A stretch of DNA of 64,000 bases from JBGSIC01 sp041751875 (GTDB lineage Bacteria > Bdellovibrionota > FAC87 > UBA2466 > JACKAF01): NCBI GenBank assembly GCA_041751875.1, contig JBGSIC010000029.1, positions 62,001 to 126,000 of the forward strand. The letters are read 5' to 3'. Positions 23,665 to 32,136 of the stretch are shown here, in pieces (position 1 is the stretch's first letter; each line of letters starts with the position of its first letter). The position numbers and the translations under genes were made by a program. The notes beneath the pieces are model-generated. The model saw only the letters and a list, made by a program, of their open reading frames with translations, made no database searches and was not told the DNA's origin.

Positions 23665-25338
23665 TTACGGACCGTTGTCGATATTAACATCCACAACTTC
23701 GGCCCCCAGAGCTTCCCTGGCCTGAGCAACCGACGGGTGTTCCAAGGCTTTCTTTCGCAGAGCCGAGTTTTCGGCAACCCGTACTTTTTCTAAGCTCGCG
23801 TTAGTGTCCTTCACTGCGTTGGTGAGTTCAATGTCGGTATTCTCACCAAAGTGTTGCTTGAGAAGTGCTGTGATGTCATCGCGATTTTTAGTTTCGCTAA
23901 CTTGCTTCTCGTAAAAGCTGCCTTCTTCAAAAGCCAAAATGACCTTTTTCGTGGCTCCCGATTCATCAAGCTTAAAATTGGCGTGGCTGAGAAGCGCTCC
24001 TAACAAAGGGCGCTTTTTCATAATTCCTTCCACCACGACTTTCCAGTTGTCGGCGGGTCCAGAAGGTTGCGAAGCCCCTTCAGGGTAAGCGCGATCCGGG
24101 GGCATGGGTTCATCTTCCTGCGAATCGGAAGGGGGAGGGGTCGGAAAAAGGGCGGGACGCGTGGCTGGCGCCGGAGCGGTCTGAGTGGGCGCTGTCTCGG
24201 AAATGGGCTGAGCGTGGGCCAGAGCCTGCTCTAAGCGCGAGAGACCGTCTAGTTGAGCCATGCGGACCGAAGCCATTTCCACGACAAAACGAGGTAAAGA
24301 CGCCCAGTTAAGCTGACCAATGGTCTTGTTCAAAATCTGCGACATCCTCTCGACTTCCAGTAGCGAGGTGTTTGGCGCTAAACTGATGAGTTCCTCAAAG
24401 TGTCCAGAAGCAATATCGAGAGTATCGGCAGTAATTACCTGGCGTGATTCCGAAGCAAGTAAGACATGATAAAGCCGGCGCACTTCTTCCAAAGCATGCT
24501 CTAAGAAGTGTTTCATATCGATGCCACTAAAGAAGGTATCTTCGATAAGCTTTAGCAGGGCCGGGATATCTTTATTTACGACAGACTTTACAAAATTAAG
24601 AGAAGTTGCCGAATCGCTGATTCCCAAAGCCTGAACTACCTGATCTTCCGTGAGGGCACCCTCACTGATTCCACTGTAATGGGAAAGGACTTGGTCCAGT
24701 AACGAAAGAGCGTCTCGCAAAGAGCCATCGCTGTGACTTGCGATGACCATCAGACCCTCATCCGAAATAGAAAAGTTTTCAGCCTTAAGGATAAACTGCA
24801 ACCGAGATACGATCTGTTTTGTACTCAGACGACGAAAATCAAAACGTTGGCAACGCGATAAAATCGTCATGGGGATCTTATGCGCTTCAGTGGTAGCGAA
24901 AATAAACACAACGTGCGCAGGAGGCTCTTCGAGAGTTTTCAAAAGCGCATTGAAGGCACTGATGCTGAGCATGTGCACTTCGTCGATAATATAAATTTTG
25001 TAAGTACCGGTTGAGGCGGCATACGCGACATTTTCTCGAATACTTCGTACGGATTCCACACCGTTATTCGAGGCCCCATCAATTTCCGCCACGTCCAGCG
25101 ACTTGCCTTCTGAAATCATTTGGCTTTCAGGCATTTCGTTGTTCGGGCAACGTAAAGCACGCGCAAAAATCCGCGCCACTGAGGTTTTGCCAATACCTCG
25201 CGGACCACTAAATAGGTAAGCGTGTGCGACGCGATTCTGTGCGATCGCGTTGCGTAAAGTTTGAACAACATGGTCCTGTCCCACCAAATCTTCAAAACTC
25301 TTGGGACGCCATTTTCGAGCGATGGCTAAATAACTCAT
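23665..25338 (-). CDS. dnaX: DNA polymerase III tau/gamma subunit, lacking the zinc module
   Basis: 557 residues, the clamp-loader AAA+ motor and organiser of the replisome. N-terminal YLAIARKWRPKSFEDLVGQ, Walker A GPRGIGKTS (about 45-53), Walker B IIDEVHML, sensor-1 FATTEAHKIP and the SRC arginine-finger motif are present. A proline-rich linker (about 390-440) precedes the C-terminal tau domain. The zinc-binding insert after the Walker A helix normally has four cysteines; here residues 64-81 hold only Cys64 and the loop is about seven residues shorter. No frameshift site for a gamma form is obvious. First protein gene of the operon behind the SRP RNA. Confidence 0.95.
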   Translation of the reverse strand: MSYLAIARKWRPKSFEDLVGQDHVVQTLRNAIAQNRVAHAYLFSGPRGIGKTSVARIFARALRCPNNEMPESQMISEGKSLDVAEIDGASNNGVESVRSIRENVAYAASTGTYKIYIIDEVHMLSISAFNALLKTLEEPPAHVVFIFATTEAHKIPMTILSRCQRFDFRRLSTKQIVSRLQFILKAENFSISDEGLMVIASHSDGSLRDALSLLDQVLSHYSGISEGALTEDQVVQALGISDSATSLNFVKSVVNKDIPALLKLIEDTFFSGIDMKHFLEHALEEVRRLYHVLLASESRQVITADTLDIASGHFEELISLAPNTSLLEVERMSQILNKTIGQLNWASLPRFVVEMASVRMAQLDGLSRLEQALAHAQPISETAPTQTAPAPATRPALFPTPPPSDSQEDEPMPPDRAYPEGASQPSGPADNWKVVVEGIMKKRPLLGALLSHANFKLDESGATKKVILAFEEGSFYEKQVSETKNRDDITALLKQHFGENTDIELTNAVKDTNASLEKVRVAENSALRKKALEHPSVAQAREALGAEVVDVNIDNGP

Positions 25339-25370
25339 GGGAACCAGTGAAAACTAAATGGCCAAAAAAA

Positions 25371-25474
25371 AGGAGGCTCGGTTTACCTGCATCGCATAAA
25401 ACAACCGGCTACCGCTGCTTCCTTCCGGACCTGACGGGGTTTGCTGGGCTTCATCGCGCAGGGCCGAGCCTCAT
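25371..25474 (-). ncRNA. ffs: signal recognition particle RNA (4.5S type)
   Basis: On the minus strand the RNA closes with a GAGGCTCGG/CCGAGCCTC terminal stem (25464-25472 with 25373-25381). Its apex has the invariant GTCAGGTCCGGAAGGAAGCAGC region (Ffh-binding internal loops and GGAA tetraloop) at about 25412-25433. At about 100 nt it is the short bacterial type without an Alu domain. A run of T follows directly (25364-25370), a terminator made from the RNA's own stem. The position just upstream of dnaX is common in bacteria. Confidence 0.95.
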
Positions 25475-26132
25475 ACCATACAGCAGTAGGTTTAGTGGAC
25501 TTTAGGAGGCCGGGCAACCCCTAGAATAAAGGGCTCTGGGGCGTGGTTTGGAGGCCTTTCAGGAAACCCGCCCAGGCTGTGTGTACAACCGTTTTACGGG
25601 CAAATATGCTGATACTTGCACCACCGCTTCAAACTGGCCGCCTAATGTTTTCATATCCTAAGGCCTAGCACTGATGAGGAAAACCATGATGGTTTTTCGC
25701 TTAAAGCACGGAGGCAGAGGGATCCAGTACGTTATCTTCTTTTCCCTATTCGGGTTGGCTGTCGCAGGAAGCGGCAGCCCTCGCAATACTCCCAGCACGT
25801 TTCGCCTTCATGCATTTCGCATCCCAGTTCCCCACAGCGAATTCTCCCGAAATAGGATTCCATTCTTGGACTCGATTTTTAGTTAAAAAATTTGCACTAC
25901 TTTCTTACAAGGAGGTGGAGTCGCGCACATCGACTCAGGGACAGGTGATCGCAAGATACGTGAGCGTGTGGGCCAGAGTTTCTGAAACCAAGGCGGAAAC
26001 ACTGCGCTGCCGCTCCAGCGAACTCGGACTTTTAGGACCGGGTTCCAGCTTTCGCTGATAGGGTGTTCTTCTTGGGGCGTCAAACTCAAGGACGAGGCCG
26101 CCGCCTACAGGAGGGACACCTTATTCGCGATA
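25475..26132. other. long intergenic region between SRP RNA and a lipoprotein gene
   Basis: 658 bases. It must hold the SRP RNA promoter at its left end. An open frame of 70 codons (25674-25886, plus strand) begins with a hydrophobic stretch that could be a signal peptide but has no ribosome-binding site and no family. A strong Shine-Dalgarno sequence AAGGAGGT (25909-25916) is not followed by a well placed start codon; only an overlapping GTG at 25915 opens a 43-codon frame. I regard no gene here as supported. Confidence 0.45.
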
Positions 26133-26873
26133 CTAGTTATAAAAAGTTTCTTCGGGTGCTTCCTCACGACGAGCCAATGCTTCGTCGACCAAACGAATTT
26201 TTTCTTTCAGGACGTCGTTAAACGCCAAATCAGCGCCATAGGTGGCTTCCAGGTTCTTGGCAGCCGTGGAGAAAGCTTCCATTTTTGTTTTCTGGTCAGG
26301 GGTGAAGTGCGTTTCAGGCGTCAAAGTAAAAGTGAAGTTTTGTGTTCCATCACCGAGTTCTTTTTTTACAAACAGGAATTCAACGCCCGAAGCGGACATG
26401 TTTTGTTCCAGCTGATTCAAAGCATCGCCTTCTGTTGCGAGCGCGGCAATTTGCTCCGGCGTAAGGTTCTGGGCTTTATCAATCTGTGCCTGCGCTACCG
26501 CTTTCGGCTTATCATAATAAATTCTCAGAAGTGGAGCGATTGTATCTAGGTAGTCTTTGTGGTCCTCGAAAAACTTCGCACACAGAGCGATGTAATCGCT
26601 CAGAACGGGCTTTTGCTCTGTCAAAGTAAAGTAAGGTTTTGCGGCAACAAAATCGAGTTGCGCTTCTAGACTAGCCGTTACGACTTCTCCGTTTCCCGTG
26701 CCTTTTTTGATGCGGATGACTTTAACCCCAATCGTTTCAGGAAAGGACTTCTCTAGGTTCTCCATTCTTACTAGGTCAGGGCGAAGAGTTTGTTTTGCGG
26801 CTTGTTCATCGATAATAGGCCCGCAAGCAAATAGACAGAGGACGAGAAAAAGAGCCGAGATGCGTGTAAACAT
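26133..26873 (-). CDS. lipoprotein of unknown function
   Basis: 246 residues starting at ATG 26873, with AGGAG 5 nt upstream. The hydrophobic N-terminus ends in the lipobox LFACG (Cys17). The mature domain alternates beta strands (VKVIRIKKGTGNGEVVTASLEAQLDF, given here as its blocks VKVIRIKKG and VVTASLEAQ) with helices rich in Ala/Glu/Lys and ends in an acidic tail. No catalytic motif. I do not recognise a family. An additional 21 codons are open upstream but lack a signal. Confidence 0.7.
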   Translation of the reverse strand: MFTRISALFLVLCLFACGPIIDEQAAKQTLRPDLVRMENLEKSFPETIGVKVIRIKKGTGNGEVVTASLEAQLDFVAAKPYFTLTEQKPVLSDYIALCAKFFEDHKDYLDTIAPLLRIYYDKPKAVAQAQIDKAQNLTPEQIAALATEGDALNQLEQNMSASGVEFLFVKKELGDGTQNFTFTLTPETHFTPDQKTKMEAFSTAAKNLEATYGADLAFNDVLKEKIRLVDEALARREEAPEETFYN

Positions 26874-26926
26874 TTTTACTCCTAACGGGCAGGACCAAAG
26901 CCCCAAACCAACCTTTGCGAAAGGCG

Positions 26927-26969
26927 TAAGGTACACGAAAAGCCGCGCCCTCTCAAGGCGTGCACCTTA
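26927..26969. repeat. imperfect inverted repeat upstream of two divergent genes
   Basis: TAAGGTACAC (26927-26936) and GTGCACCTTA (26960-26969) are complementary at 9 of 10 positions, 23 bases apart. It lies between the divergent lipoprotein gene and the gene at 27069. The AAGGTGCAC arm resembles the 14618-14672 element, so it may be a degenerate member of the same family or an operator. Confidence 0.5.
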
Positions 26970-27068
26970 ATTGCATGATTTACTTGGGAAAACCCATTTG
27001 GGGGGCTTCCCAAATTAGCGCGCCTCATGATATGCGTTTGGGTCGGATACAAACGAGGCAGCTTAGAT

Positions 27069-27752
27069 ATGACAGAATCGATTCCCTCCGTGCTCAGCGC
27101 GGCCCCTTCCCCCATCGTGGATAGTGGAGAAGGACAGATGTCACTACTCGAAGAAACCGCAGAGGTACTACGTTTTCTGGAAATCGTAGGTAAGAATCGG
27201 ATTCTCTCCGAGAGTGCCATGCACTGCCGAATCAGCGCGTGTTCCAAGCTCTTCTCTGTTTTGCGGGAGGGCGAAAACTCCGTAGAGTATTTGCTGAAGA
27301 ATCTTTCTCTCATCGCAAGTCGTTATGAAAAAAAAACCAAGAATGTTACGCGGAGCACTTTGCGTGTGTACAAGTCGCGAGTGAAAAGTTCCCTGGAAGA
27401 CTATCAAAGCTGGTGCCGCGATCCGATTGGCTGGGAACAAACGGTGCTTAACCGGCAGCCGCTACAAAAACAAAAACAGAAGAAAGCGCGCGCAAAAGCC
27501 AAAGCGCGCGAAGAGCAGTTACAAAGAGAACCAGACGATCGTATGGCTGAGGCCCCACTCATGGCGAGAACTGGCTCCCGGCGTCTGATGTTTCCGGTGC
27601 GAGATGGTTTTGACGTCGAGGTAGTGATTCCTGCGGAGGGGCTGACGGCGAAGGAACTCTTAAAATTCCAGCTCTTTCTGTATTCCTTCTGTCAGGAAGC
27701 TGAGGGAGCCAAGGCTAATACTTGGCTTCCCGTGTCAAACGCCACCCACTGA
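27069..27752 (+). CDS. conserved protein of unknown function with SAM-like helical N-terminal domain
   Basis: About 227 residues (MTESIPS...), cytoplasmic. The N-terminal 110 residues are helical and resemble the core-binding or SAM-like domain of tyrosine recombinases by eye (KNVTRSTLRVYKSRVKSSLEDYQSW), but there is no catalytic domain. A highly basic Lys/Gln/Ala-rich linker (QKQKQKKARAKAKAREEQ) leads to a small C-terminal module (RLMFPVRDGFDVEVVIPAEGL, as RLMFPVRDGF and VEVVIPAEGL). The pattern of a charged middle and a PAEGLT-helix end occurs in unannotated bacterial proteins. DNA binding is plausible, not shown. Start at 27069 is preferred to 27027. Confidence 0.6.
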   Translation: MTESIPSVLSAAPSPIVDSGEGQMSLLEETAEVLRFLEIVGKNRILSESAMHCRISACSKLFSVLREGENSVEYLLKNLSLIASRYEKKTKNVTRSTLRVYKSRVKSSLEDYQSWCRDPIGWEQTVLNRQPLQKQKQKKARAKAKAREEQLQREPDDRMAEAPLMARTGSRRLMFPVRDGFDVEVVIPAEGLTAKELLKFQLFLYSFCQEAEGAKANTWLPVSNATH

Positions 27753-27801
27753 GAGTGGGAAGTCGGCGCTAGTTGCGGTACAGTGACTAAAGGAGGTCCT
27801 C

Positions 27802-28560
27802 GTAAAATCTCGCCGAACTATTGCGCTCATTCTTTTAGTCAGTTTCCTGATGGGAGAAGGTGCTCTTGCGCGCGGGGTAAAACGAAAAGCGGTCAAAAGG
27901 AAAGCCCCCAAAAAGGTTGAGCGACGCCAGTCCGCTTCGGAAGAAAAGGAAGATCGTTTCTTAGCTTCCCGCCGAGTGCTGAGAAGAAAAGAGGCGCCTT
28001 TTAGAAATGTCTGGCTGTTTGGCGGACACCTCGGACTGGAGTTTGCCTTTGCTAGCAGTAGCCCGAAAAAAGAGGGTTCCACCCGGCAAGGTTTTGGGTT
28101 CGGTGTGTCGGTGGAACGGCCAATCTCCGGCGACTGGTACTTTCAGCCTGAGCTGCGCTACGTACAGCGTGGCGTGAATACGACCCTCTATCAACTAGCA
28201 CAACTCGGAGTGGATGTTACAGGCACGGTGAAACTGGATTCCTTGCAAGTACCGATTCTATTTCGTTACAAGACAGGGAATACGGCGTTTCGCTTTTTCT
28301 TTTTTGTAGGGCCGGCGTTCTCCCTCGCTTTGACCCGGAAAATTTTTATTGCGATTGGCGACTTTTCTCTGGGTAGTCGATTCCGCTTTTTCGATATCGC
28401 TTTGCAAGCTGGTGGAGGCTTGGAGTTTCTCATCGGGAAAAACCTGTGGGTAACAATGGGCCTACGCTACTCGCACGGCATTCCCGACCTTGACCGCGAA
28501 GTATCCTCCTTCCGTAGTCGTGAAATCGAGCTCTCCGCGGGAGTCGTGACCCGGCTCTAG
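27802..28560 (+). CDS. outer-membrane beta-barrel protein, apparent GTA start codon
   Basis: Translated from the GTA at 27802 the protein begins VKSRRTIALILLVSFLMG then EGALA: a textbook signal peptide. GGAGG (27792-27796) lies 5 nt before it, where a GTG or ATG belongs. In frame there is no ATG, GTG or TTG between the preceding stop (27784) and ATG 27850, which would cut off the signal peptide. After a basic, proline-poor linker of about 50 residues the rest is an OmpA/OMP_b-brl_2 type eight-stranded barrel (GGHLGLEFAF, YFQPELRYVQRG, VPILFRYKTG, FFFVGPAFSL, GGGLEFLIGK, TMGLRYSHG) ending in an aromatic-free TRL. Function unknown; family clear. Confidence 0.75.
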   Translation, partial: VKSRRTIALILLVSFLMGEGALARGVKRKAVKRKAPKKVERRQSASEEKEDRFLASRRVLRRKEAPFRNVWLFGGHLGLEFAFASSSPKKEGSTRQGFGFGVSVERPISGDWYFQPELRYVQRGVNTTLYQLAQLGVDVTGTVKLDSLQVPILFRYKTGNTAFRFFFFVGPAFSLALTRKIFIAIGDFSLGSRFRFFDIALQAGGGLEFLIGKNLWVTMGLRYSHGIPDLDREVSSFRSREIELSAGVVTRL

Positions 28561-28692
28561 CGCCCCACCCTAGGAAAAAAGTTCATCTCATAACGCAATT
28601 GCCCCGCCGGTGCGCGCCAGCATTGCCTCTCAGGCAGTATGATGTTACATAGGCGCTTGCAAGCAATCGACGTTTAAGAAGGAAAGGGTGTC

Positions 28693-29715
28693 ATGGCAAA
28701 GGTTCAGTTTGATCAAAAAAAGTCGCCTGTCTCGCATTTTATTCAGAAGCATTTTCTGCATTTTAATTCCGCGACGGTGATTGACGCCGCAGAGGCCTAC
28801 CGCAACCACTTGGACCAAGGTGGAAAAATGATGGTAACCCTCGGCGGAGCGATGAGTTCTGCTGAGCTAGGTTTGGTTTTGGCTGAGATGATTCGCCAGG
28901 ACAAGGTGCACGCCATTTCCTGCACCGGTGCGAACCTTGAAGAAGACGTTTACAACCTAGTGGCGCACGACCACTACCGTCGAATCCCCAACTACCGCGA
29001 CCTTACACCCGAGCAGGAAACCGAACTTCTAAATCAGAGTTTAAACCGAGTGACGGATACCTGTATTCCCGAAGAAGAAGCCATGCGTGTGATTGAGCGC
29101 GAAATCTTGGCTTTGTGGAAAGCAGCGGAGAAAGCGGGGGAACGCCATTTCCCGCACCAATATTTTTATAAAGCTCTCAAAAATTGGAGCAAGCTTCCCG
29201 AGAGCGAGCGTCCCTTTCAAATTGATCCCAAAAATAGCTGGCTGATGGCGGCGTGTGAAAAGAATCTGCCCATGTTTGTACCAGGCTGGGAAGATTCCAC
29301 GTTGGGAAACAACTTTGTTTCCAATATCTACAAAGGAAATTTGGAAAGCACGAAGCCCGTTTTGGGTGGACTCGATTACATGGCGGAGCTGGTGAAGTAC
29401 TACCGCAAGGAATCGGTAAAAAGCTCTATCGGGTTCTTTCAAATCGGTGGTGGTATCGCAGGGGATTTCCCGATTTGCGTGGTGCCCTTGATCAACCAAG
29501 ACATCAGCGGTCATGCGGATACGGATGAGGTCCCTTGCTGGGGTTACTTCTGTCAGATTTCTGATTCGACGACCAGTTACGGATCTTATTCGGGAGCGGT
29601 TCCCAACGAAAAGATCACGTGGGGAAAATTATCCGTCGATACCCCTCGGTATATTATCGAATCGGACGCGACGATTGTCGCCCCCTTGTTGTTTGCCTAC
29701 GTTCTGGGTTGGTAG
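28693..29715 (+). CDS. deoxyhypusine-synthase-like protein (probable homospermidine synthase)
   Basis: 340 residues of the deoxyhypusine synthase fold. NAD-binding GGAMSSAELG near the N-terminus, GGLDYMAELVKYY, FQIGGGIAGDFPIC, and the WGKLSVD block with Lys312, which aligns with the catalytic lysine that forms the imine with the butylamine group of spermidine. Bacteria have no eIF5A, and the bacterial homologues of this family that have been tested make homospermidine. That polyamine role is inferred for this gene. A GGAAAGG ribosome-binding site is present; the gene stands alone and converges with the LysM gene, 3 bases apart. Confidence 0.88.
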   Translation: MAKVQFDQKKSPVSHFIQKHFLHFNSATVIDAAEAYRNHLDQGGKMMVTLGGAMSSAELGLVLAEMIRQDKVHAISCTGANLEEDVYNLVAHDHYRRIPNYRDLTPEQETELLNQSLNRVTDTCIPEEEAMRVIEREILALWKAAEKAGERHFPHQYFYKALKNWSKLPESERPFQIDPKNSWLMAACEKNLPMFVPGWEDSTLGNNFVSNIYKGNLESTKPVLGGLDYMAELVKYYRKESVKSSIGFFQIGGGIAGDFPICVVPLINQDISGHADTDEVPCWGYFCQISDSTTSYGSYSGAVPNEKITWGKLSVDTPRYIIESDATIVAPLLFAYVLGW

Positions 29716-29718
29716 GTT

Positions 29719-30708
29719 TTAGTAGCTACTGCTCTTAGGAAGAACGACGAGCAAGAGCAACGCGGCTACGGCAATCACAAAAACGGAACCCACAAACAAC
29801 CAGTTTTGACGAAGAAAGCCACCAATGCCAGCGCTGGCTTGCTGAACCTTGGGCTTTTCCATCTTTTCCATTTTGGCCAAGAATTTCTTCACTTCTTCTT
29901 GGCTGGTGCGGGTCGCAAGTTCCCAGTTCTCTAGATTGTAGGGCGTCAAATCTGCCGCTGCTAAAACCAAGGTTTGGCCGACTTCTAAGTTGGTCGGATC
30001 CTGAAGACGATTGGCCGCTGCGATTTCAGTCCAACTATCTTCGCTACCGTACATTTCAGCTGCGATACCGGAAAGTTGTTCGCCCTTTTTGACCTGGTAG
30101 GTCTGGGACTTCACACTGCGCTCTGTGTAGAACGAACGCATTTTCTGATCCGAAGGCTCGTTCGTTGATTGATAGTAAATGACCGCGCCGACTTTCCAGC
30201 CACTTGCGCCGCCGGCGTTTTGAAAGATCTGCTTTGCGCGATGCGAGTTTCCAAATAGTAGTTGCGATACGCTGTGCGGAGTGTCCGATTTACGGACAAA
30301 GTAGTATCGGTTGAATAGGGTGGTATCTGATTTAACCGCCTCGACAGGAATTTTGGGCGAGTAAACAACCGCAATTTTTTTGCGGGGGGCTTTCGTTTCT
30401 GCCACCAGGCCTTCAGGAGCGGGAAGCGAGACCGCTGCAAGTTCCTGCGTTTTTTCTTTCATGTTTTCTGGCTCTTCATACTCAGCAAGTAGGTCAGAGA
30501 CTTCGCTGCTTTCGCCGTAGGTTTCATCTACGCCCACGATGTCATCGATGTTGATTTGGCCAACCATATCGCTTTCGCTCGCTGTTTCGGCTTCATCCAT
30601 AGCCAGAAGCGCGTCGGAATCATCTCTATGGGCGCATGCGGAGAGATAGAGAACCACCAGCGAAGCGAGCGTTCCCACTGATATTCGAAACAGGTTAGTT
30701 TTTTTCAT
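29719..30708 (-). CDS. LysM-domain lipoprotein with a C-terminal membrane segment
   Basis: 329 residues from ATG 30708, with GGGGAG upstream. The signal sequence ends in the lipobox LSACA. An acidic disordered region follows, then a YYFVRKSDTPHSVSQLLFG segment, and a LysM domain near 205-255 (QTYQVKKGEQLSGIAAEMYG, LEVGQTLVL). A last transmembrane helix (WLFVGSVFVIAVAALLLLVV) ends the protein. LysM binds peptidoglycan. A lipid anchor at one end and a membrane helix at the other is unusual: either the helix crosses the inner membrane from outside or the lipobox is not used. Confidence 0.8.
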   Translation of the reverse strand: MKKTNLFRISVGTLASLVVLYLSACAHRDDSDALLAMDEAETASESDMVGQINIDDIVGVDETYGESSEVSDLLAEYEEPENMKEKTQELAAVSLPAPEGLVAETKAPRKKIAVVYSPKIPVEAVKSDTTLFNRYYFVRKSDTPHSVSQLLFGNSHRAKQIFQNAGGASGWKVGAVIYYQSTNEPSDQKMRSFYTERSVKSQTYQVKKGEQLSGIAAEMYGSEDSWTEIAAANRLQDPTNLEVGQTLVLAAADLTPYNLENWELATRTSQEEVKKFLAKMEKMEKPKVQQASAGIGGFLRQNWLFVGSVFVIAVAALLLLVVLPKSSSY

Positions 30709-30990
30709 GGTTCTCCCCTTTGGCCTGTTGCCAGGCGCGAAAGTGTTACGCATCTCCTTTAGTATTTCGGCAAAAAGACCAAAAACGATGAAGGGAATGC
30801 GCCGATTTCGCCACAGGGCGGAACAATGAAAATGATTAGATACTAGATACTTACGTGACTCGTGCAGACCTACCGTAGTTTTTCGTTAAAGCTAAAGTAT
30901 CTTTAAATACAAATAGTTAGCGCGTCTTTAGACTACCCTATTCATTCTCCTAGAATTTTGGTATTACGCCCTGTGCCAAGAGGACCATTT

Positions 30991-32136
30991 GTGAAGCTCT
31001 CTCCCTCTATATATAAAGGACGTCTGACACCCTACGTGTTGCTGCTCCTATTGGTGTGCCCTCCGTCATACGCGGCAACCGCTATTCCCCCGACGCTCAT
31101 CAAGTTCGGAGTGATGGAAGAGCAGTCCGACAAAGTGAACCCCGATCCTAACGCGAGTTACAATAGGGTGTTGGATGCGGCGCTTTACTACGCAGTGGGG
31201 GAGTCGGCTGAGAGGCTTGCGGGCTGTGGCTACCGTGTGGAAGTGCTACCTTCCTATTTTGATTGGGAAGACAAACTTAGTCCCAAAGAGCGCGCACAGG
31301 AACTCGAACGTGCGGGTGCTTGGATCATCTTTGGTCCAGAACCAAGCTACAGCTACCTGGTGGCTCGCAAAGGTTTGAAAAGTACAGCGATGGTGTCTCC
31401 GATGGCAGGGGCGCGGGCGGTAACGGATTTAAAAGCCCCGTTTTTTACGATGTACCCTACCATTGATAAACTTGCCGGAGCCGCCGTGCGAGGCGCTACC
31501 GGATTGAAGTACGGAAAACGTTACGGTGTCTTGGTAGATGCGAGTTGTCCTTCCTGCAAAGATTTTGCAGATTCCTTTACCACGCTTTCAAAAGATAATT
31601 ACCGGCAGGAATTCTGGGTAGATGTCGTGGGAGACGCTCCCGATCTTTCGAGGCTTATGGCTGCGCTCACCGCAAATAAGATCGATTTCCTGTTGGCACC
31701 GAACTACGAAGTCCTGTCTGCTTATGTAATTCAAAAAGTGCACGAAAAATTTCCCAACGTGAAGTTCGTGGGAGCCGATAGCTGGGGCGATGATCAGGTT
31801 TCGAACATGAAAAAATATAATCTTTCGTCCACGGTTCGAGGCGTGCATGTGCGCGGCGGGCGCTCGGCGGAAGAGATGCGTAATCACTACGGGCTCTATT
31901 CTCTGCACCGAAGTCATGAAGGAAAAGCTGTGTTGCCTCACTACTCTGCCTACATGATGGTGGATTTAGTTCGTACGTTGGTGAATCACCTTTGTAAAAC
32001 AAGGCCTAAGGCCAAGGCTGATTTCCTAGAAAGTCTCAAAAAACTTTCTTCGGATCATTTTAAATCGAAAATAGGTGTCGGAGTATTTTCCCTCGAAGGG
32101 GGAAAGGCCGACTTTTTGTACGCGGTGGCTGAATAG
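30991..32136 (+). CDS. periplasmic substrate-binding protein (Leu/Ile/Val-binding type)
   Basis: About 381 residues from GTG 30991, with AGAGGA 6 nt before. A signal peptide (LTPYVLLLLLVCPPSYA) is followed by a type I periplasmic-binding fold of the LivJ/branched-chain class: LKFGVMEEQS-like first strand, AGAWIIFGPEPSYSYLVARK, MVSPMAGARAV, FTMYPTIDKLAGAAVRGA and NIKFVGADSWGDD-like segments. No permease or ATPase gene is next to it. Instead its stop codon overlaps the start of a histidine kinase, so it probably senses a ligand and signals to that kinase rather than feeding a transporter (inference). Confidence 0.8.
   Translation: MKLSPSIYKGRLTPYVLLLLLVCPPSYAATAIPPTLIKFGVMEEQSDKVNPDPNASYNRVLDAALYYAVGESAERLAGCGYRVEVLPSYFDWEDKLSPKERAQELERAGAWIIFGPEPSYSYLVARKGLKSTAMVSPMAGARAVTDLKAPFFTMYPTIDKLAGAAVRGATGLKYGKRYGVLVDASCPSCKDFADSFTTLSKDNYRQEFWVDVVGDAPDLSRLMAALTANKIDFLLAPNYEVLSAYVIQKVHEKFPNVKFVGADSWGDDQVSNMKKYNLSSTVRGVHVRGGRSAEEMRNHYGLYSLHRSHEGKAVLPHYSAYMMVDLVRTLVNHLCKTRPKAKADFLESLKKLSSDHFKSKIGVGVFSLEGGKADFLYAVAE

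Noticed and set aside
25674..25886. 70-codon frame with a hydrophobic start
   Set aside because: A signal-peptide-like stretch alone is weak evidence; there is no ribosome-binding site and the tail is not protein-like.
25909..26047. Strong Shine-Dalgarno sequence AAGGAGGT with a short frame after it
   Set aside because: The only start is a GTG that overlaps the Shine-Dalgarno itself; I cannot support translation.
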